From positions 1-64,000 of the forward strand of contig VYFX01000020.1 of NCBI GenBank assembly GCA_009842205.1: a stretch of 64,000 nt of DNA, in the 5' to 3' direction. The notes beneath the pieces were generated by a model, which did no database searches, had not been told where the DNA came from, and saw only the letters and a list, made by a program, of their open reading frames with translations. This DNA is from Paracoccaceae bacterium. Lineage in GTDB: Bacteria > Pseudomonadota > Alphaproteobacteria > Rhodobacterales > Rhodobacteraceae. The first letter of the stretch is position 1, and every line of letters starts with the position of its first letter. The translations under genes were made by a program, and so were the position numbers. Below are positions 61,586 to 64,000 of the stretch, in pieces.

Positions 61586-63073
61586 TTAAATCAGGTTGTG
61601 TGTTGAACTGGTAAACAGGATGCCTACAGGATGACCACTTTGGATGGTGATAAGTGGGCCCCTTGGACGTTGGTTGGTAATATCGGTCGAAATGGCATTG
61701 ATACTTTTCGTCAGTCCGGCATATCCGGCCTGTTCCAGTGTCGAAGGTTCTTCAATCACAACCTGTGAATTCCCAATGACACCAAGGGTAGAACGGGGTT
61801 GTGCAAGACTTTCTGCCAGACCGGAAATAAATGATGTTGCAAACACCGGTCCATATCTTTGCAAGAGCCTTGGCTCAAACTTGCTGGCTATCAGTGATTG
61901 ACCCTCAAATCCATCTATGGCTAGGGCCTTGACAGGAAATTCCTGGCCTTCCAAATTTACCAACCTGTCAAAGGATACCAAAGCACCCCTGCTTCCGGGA
62001 GGTGTGTCAAATTGTCCTATCAACCTCCAGCCCCCGTATGTACCATTGGTAATTTCTACCAAAACAGGTCCAGGCAAATCCGAAGTTACCTCCGCCATGA
62101 CTTCACCATAAAGAATGCTTCCCGCAGGGATCCTTTGTATCATGCCATCCTTCACACTATCGCCATCCTGATCTGGCAATACCTTTTCAGAATCGTTGTC
62201 ATAAATTACTGATGGTGATGGGCGATTGGCTGATTGAACAGTCTGATCGGTAAAGAATCCCGTTTTCGGAGTTTGCACTACCAAGGCATTGGCAATGGCA
62301 TTCATCTGATTGAGTATAGCCAGCCCATATTTTGATTGTTGTGGCGTTGCTTCTTTTTCCTCGTCTGACTTCTGATACGAAATACCTTCATCAATACTGT
62401 TTTGCGTGAAGCTCGAATTGGACCATTGACTTGTAGCTGAAACACTGGCTTGAGTAGGTATCCCTGTCTCAATATTGGTTTGGGGGAGGGAGGTTTCCGA
62501 ATTCAGGGAATAATTTAATTCGGCAAGCAAATTCTCCGAGGTGTTACCTTTGTCAGTTATCTCTGTATTATCCTGAGCATGGTAATCCCCGACCATTTCC
62601 GTTTCGGATTCCTGGTTTTGTACCGATGGAATTTCCTGATCCGCATGGGACCATGGGTGAGGATCTGAAATCGTTTCGGTCTCAATAGTCTCGGTTACCA
62701 CTTCTGGTATGAGAATGTAGGATTCACTAGTATTCTCGATCGAAGCCAGATTTTTCTGATTGGCAAGTTTTACCGTTTCCTGATACTGGTTGGAGTTTCT
62801 CTGGGTATCGCCGCCAGGTGTTGTAATCATGTTGGGGATTCTGGCCAAAAGGGATATGTCCTCTTTAGTTGCCCGAATGCTTAGATATAAACCAACCGCC
62901 AAACCCAACAGAATAATGGCTACTCCTAGCGACTTTTGAAATCGGGGCTTGCGGGAATGGATTATTTTGCCGCCATTTACCTTTTGATTAGTTTTGATCC
63001 TGATAAGTGAAAATGTACGGACTAGACCCTCCACGAAAGCCACGATACGGGAACTGATAAATCGTGATATCAT
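61586..63073 (-). CDS. dotG: DotG/IcmE-like (VirB10-type) core channel protein
   Basis: 495 residues, shorter than Legionella DotG and without its repeats. A membrane segment at residues 50-67 (GVAIILLGLAVGLYLSIR) is followed by a variable acidic linker. A C-terminal TrbI/VirB10-like domain spans about residues 310-490: IPAGSILYGEVMAEVTSDLP, then GWRLIGQFDTPPGSRGALVS and VKALAIDGFEGQSLIASKFE. The G.l..G.....i.sd..gpv.v.v pattern is that of DotG/TraO. It starts 31 bp after the DotH-like gene and is 26 bp before dotF. Confidence 0.82.
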   Translation of the reverse strand: MISRFISSRIVAFVEGLVRTFSLIRIKTNQKVNGGKIIHSRKPRFQKSLGVAIILLGLAVGLYLSIRATKEDISLLARIPNMITTPGGDTQRNSNQYQETVKLANQKNLASIENTSESYILIPEVVTETIETETISDPHPWSHADQEIPSVQNQESETEMVGDYHAQDNTEITDKGNTSENLLAELNYSLNSETSLPQTNIETGIPTQASVSATSQWSNSSFTQNSIDEGISYQKSDEEKEATPQQSKYGLAILNQMNAIANALVVQTPKTGFFTDQTVQSANRPSPSVIYDNDSEKVLPDQDGDSVKDGMIQRIPAGSILYGEVMAEVTSDLPGPVLVEITNGTYGGWRLIGQFDTPPGSRGALVSFDRLVNLEGQEFPVKALAIDGFEGQSLIASKFEPRLLQRYGPVFATSFISGLAESLAQPRSTLGVIGNSQVVIEEPSTLEQAGYAGLTKSINAISTDITNQRPRGPLITIQSGHPVGILFTSSTHNLI

Positions 63074-63104
63074 TGATTCAGTATCCTAATGGCAGCAAGG
63101 TAAT

Positions 63105-64000
63105 TCATTGTTCGTTTTTTCCTTGGGGGTCAAGAGTGACTTTAATTACCCGGTCTCCTACGGAAAAAAGGAGGATGGAAGTGTAGGGCAATTGGTAGGA
63201 AACGACCCCATCAGGACCAGTTAAGGATCCAAGCCAGGGAGGTGAAAGGAGCACATGCCTCGAACGTATGAACAGTTCTTCGCCCTTTACCCAACCCATT
63301 GCATTTATTCCATCGAGTTCAACCCTGCTGGCCTCCTCCTCGGGGAAGGAACCGGCCAATGCCTTCAGCAATTCCTGATTGCCGGGTAAGGGAAAATGAT
63401 CTGCAGGATCAGGATTTGATATTCTGGCCTCCGGTCCCAGTTTGGTAATTTGAAAATTAACCTGATAGTGAACCGTTTCGGAAGATATTTCGACCTTCAA
63501 TACCAATGGTGTTGCCTCCCCCTTGAGGGAAATAACCAGATTGGTTTGACCAACCCTTGCTAAAGGAGAAATTGTCAGTGAATTGGATTGATCTCCCAGT
63601 TGAAGTATCTCAAAATTGGTACCATCACCTACAACAAACTGATTGACTGGCCAAGGATTACCGGTCGCATCGAAAAAACCTACAGCCGAGGCTATTCCGG
63701 GTGTTACCCGAACAACTGGAGGTTCTCCGCCTGGATCAAGCGAAACCAGTTGAAAATCTATCAGCGGATTAGGTTTAGGTCGATTTGAAATGGCAACTTC
63801 ATTCTCAAAATAGGCTGCAAGGAATTTGTCCACCATTTCAGGTGTCATGGGAAAGATATTTTCTAGGGCTTCATAAAATTCCGACAGTTTTTCCTCGGAA
63901 ACCTCGTTAGGTGCCACGGAACCATCTTCCTGATCCTGTATCAATTCCTGGGCATGAACGGCGTCTGTTGGCAATCCTATAAGGAGGGGAAAAACCCAGA
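63105..64000 (-). CDS. dotH: DotH/IcmK-like (VirB9-type) outer-ring protein, 5' end outside the window
   Basis: At least 298 residues. The frame runs to the window edge and encodes WVFPLLIGLPTDAVHAQE there, the end of a signal peptide, so the start is beyond 64000; the TTG at 63974 is not the true start. Conserved DotH features: AISNRPKPNPLIDFQLVSLD, then PGGEPPVVRVTPGIASAVGF, DATGNPWPVNQF and LTISPLARVGQTNLVISLKG, matching DotH/TraN. It would form the outer-membrane part of the core complex with DotG. First visible gene of the type IVB cluster. Confidence 0.85.
   Translation of the reverse strand, partial: WVFPLLIGLPTDAVHAQELIQDQEDGSVAPNEVSEEKLSEFYEALENIFPMTPEMVDKFLAAYFENEVAISNRPKPNPLIDFQLVSLDPGGEPPVVRVTPGIASAVGFFDATGNPWPVNQFVVGDGTNFEILQLGDQSNSLTISPLARVGQTNLVISLKGEATPLVLKVEISSETVHYQVNFQITKLGPEARISNPDPADHFPLPGNQELLKALAGSFPEEEASRVELDGINAMGWVKGEELFIRSRHVLLSPPWLGSLTGPDGVVSYQLPYTSILLFSVGDRVIKVTLDPQGKNEQ

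Noticed and set aside
1-64000. CRISPR array, rRNA operon, prophage or replication origin
   Set aside because: No regularly spaced repeats, rRNA-like sequence, phage structural genes or DnaA-box cluster was recognised on reading.

Overview
The window looks like chromosomal DNA of an alphaproteobacterium of moderate-to-low GC. I infer this from gene families and gene orders typical of that class: mutY next to a DUF721 gene and a dsbA gene; pmbA, DUF4170 and lpxK; DUF3576, leuS, lptE and holA; an aminotransferase, ftsK and a lolA-type gene near xth; plus DUF2794, HspQ and Trm112. The order or genus cannot be fixed by eye. Coding density is high and both strands are used in short operons. One tRNA (Arg, anticodon CCT, 7212-7288) was found. 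I saw no rRNA, CRISPR array or intact prophage.

Layout. 0-3.6 kb: a squalene-synthase-like enzyme, then an outer-membrane beta-barrel candidate with a LolA-like envelope protein. 3.9-7.1 kb: selenium use for tRNA, a fused FAD oxidoreductase/SelD facing MnmH stop-to-stop. 7.2-14 kb: tRNA-Arg, mutY, a DciA-like gene with a probable ATT start, dsbA, lpxK, DUF4170, pmbA and an unknown exported protein. 14.6-17.7 kb: an accessory patch with an orphan AAA+ ATPase, an exported ankyrin/LysM protein and a toxin-antitoxin pair with a visible operator. 17.8-33.1 kb: housekeeping blocks (holA-lptE-leuS, yggS, ribA, L,D-transpeptidase, lytic transglycosylase-like lipoprotein, lolA, ftsK, aminotransferase, degenerate response regulator, xth). 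33.4-37.7 kb: a ferric-type ABC importer. 37.9-42.9 kb: a tyrosine-phosphatase-like pair, thioredoxin/YbbN, Trm112, a UbiH-type hydroxylase and an amidase.

43.5-50 kb is a visibly more AT-rich genomic island bracketed by an IS21 IstB remnant and an IS630 transposase remnant. It holds an atypical SDR, a GntR/FCD regulator, an arylmalonate-decarboxylase-like enzyme and a NitT/TauT-type ABC importer with two different permeases. Two TGTATACA palindromes lie in its control regions, so it looks like a self-contained, locally regulated uptake-and-catabolism cassette.

50.4-59 kb: two unusual paralogous response regulators, HspQ, a gamma-glutamyltransferase, an ArsJ-like exporter, DUF2794, an NlpC/P60 hydrolase, asd and a stand-alone HEPN protein. 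59.1-64 kb (running off the right edge): genes matching the core of a type IVB (Dot/Icm, IncI Tra) secretion system in the order dotH-dotG-dotF-dotE. This is the most interesting system in the window. Whether it secretes effectors or conjugates DNA depends on genes beyond position 64000.
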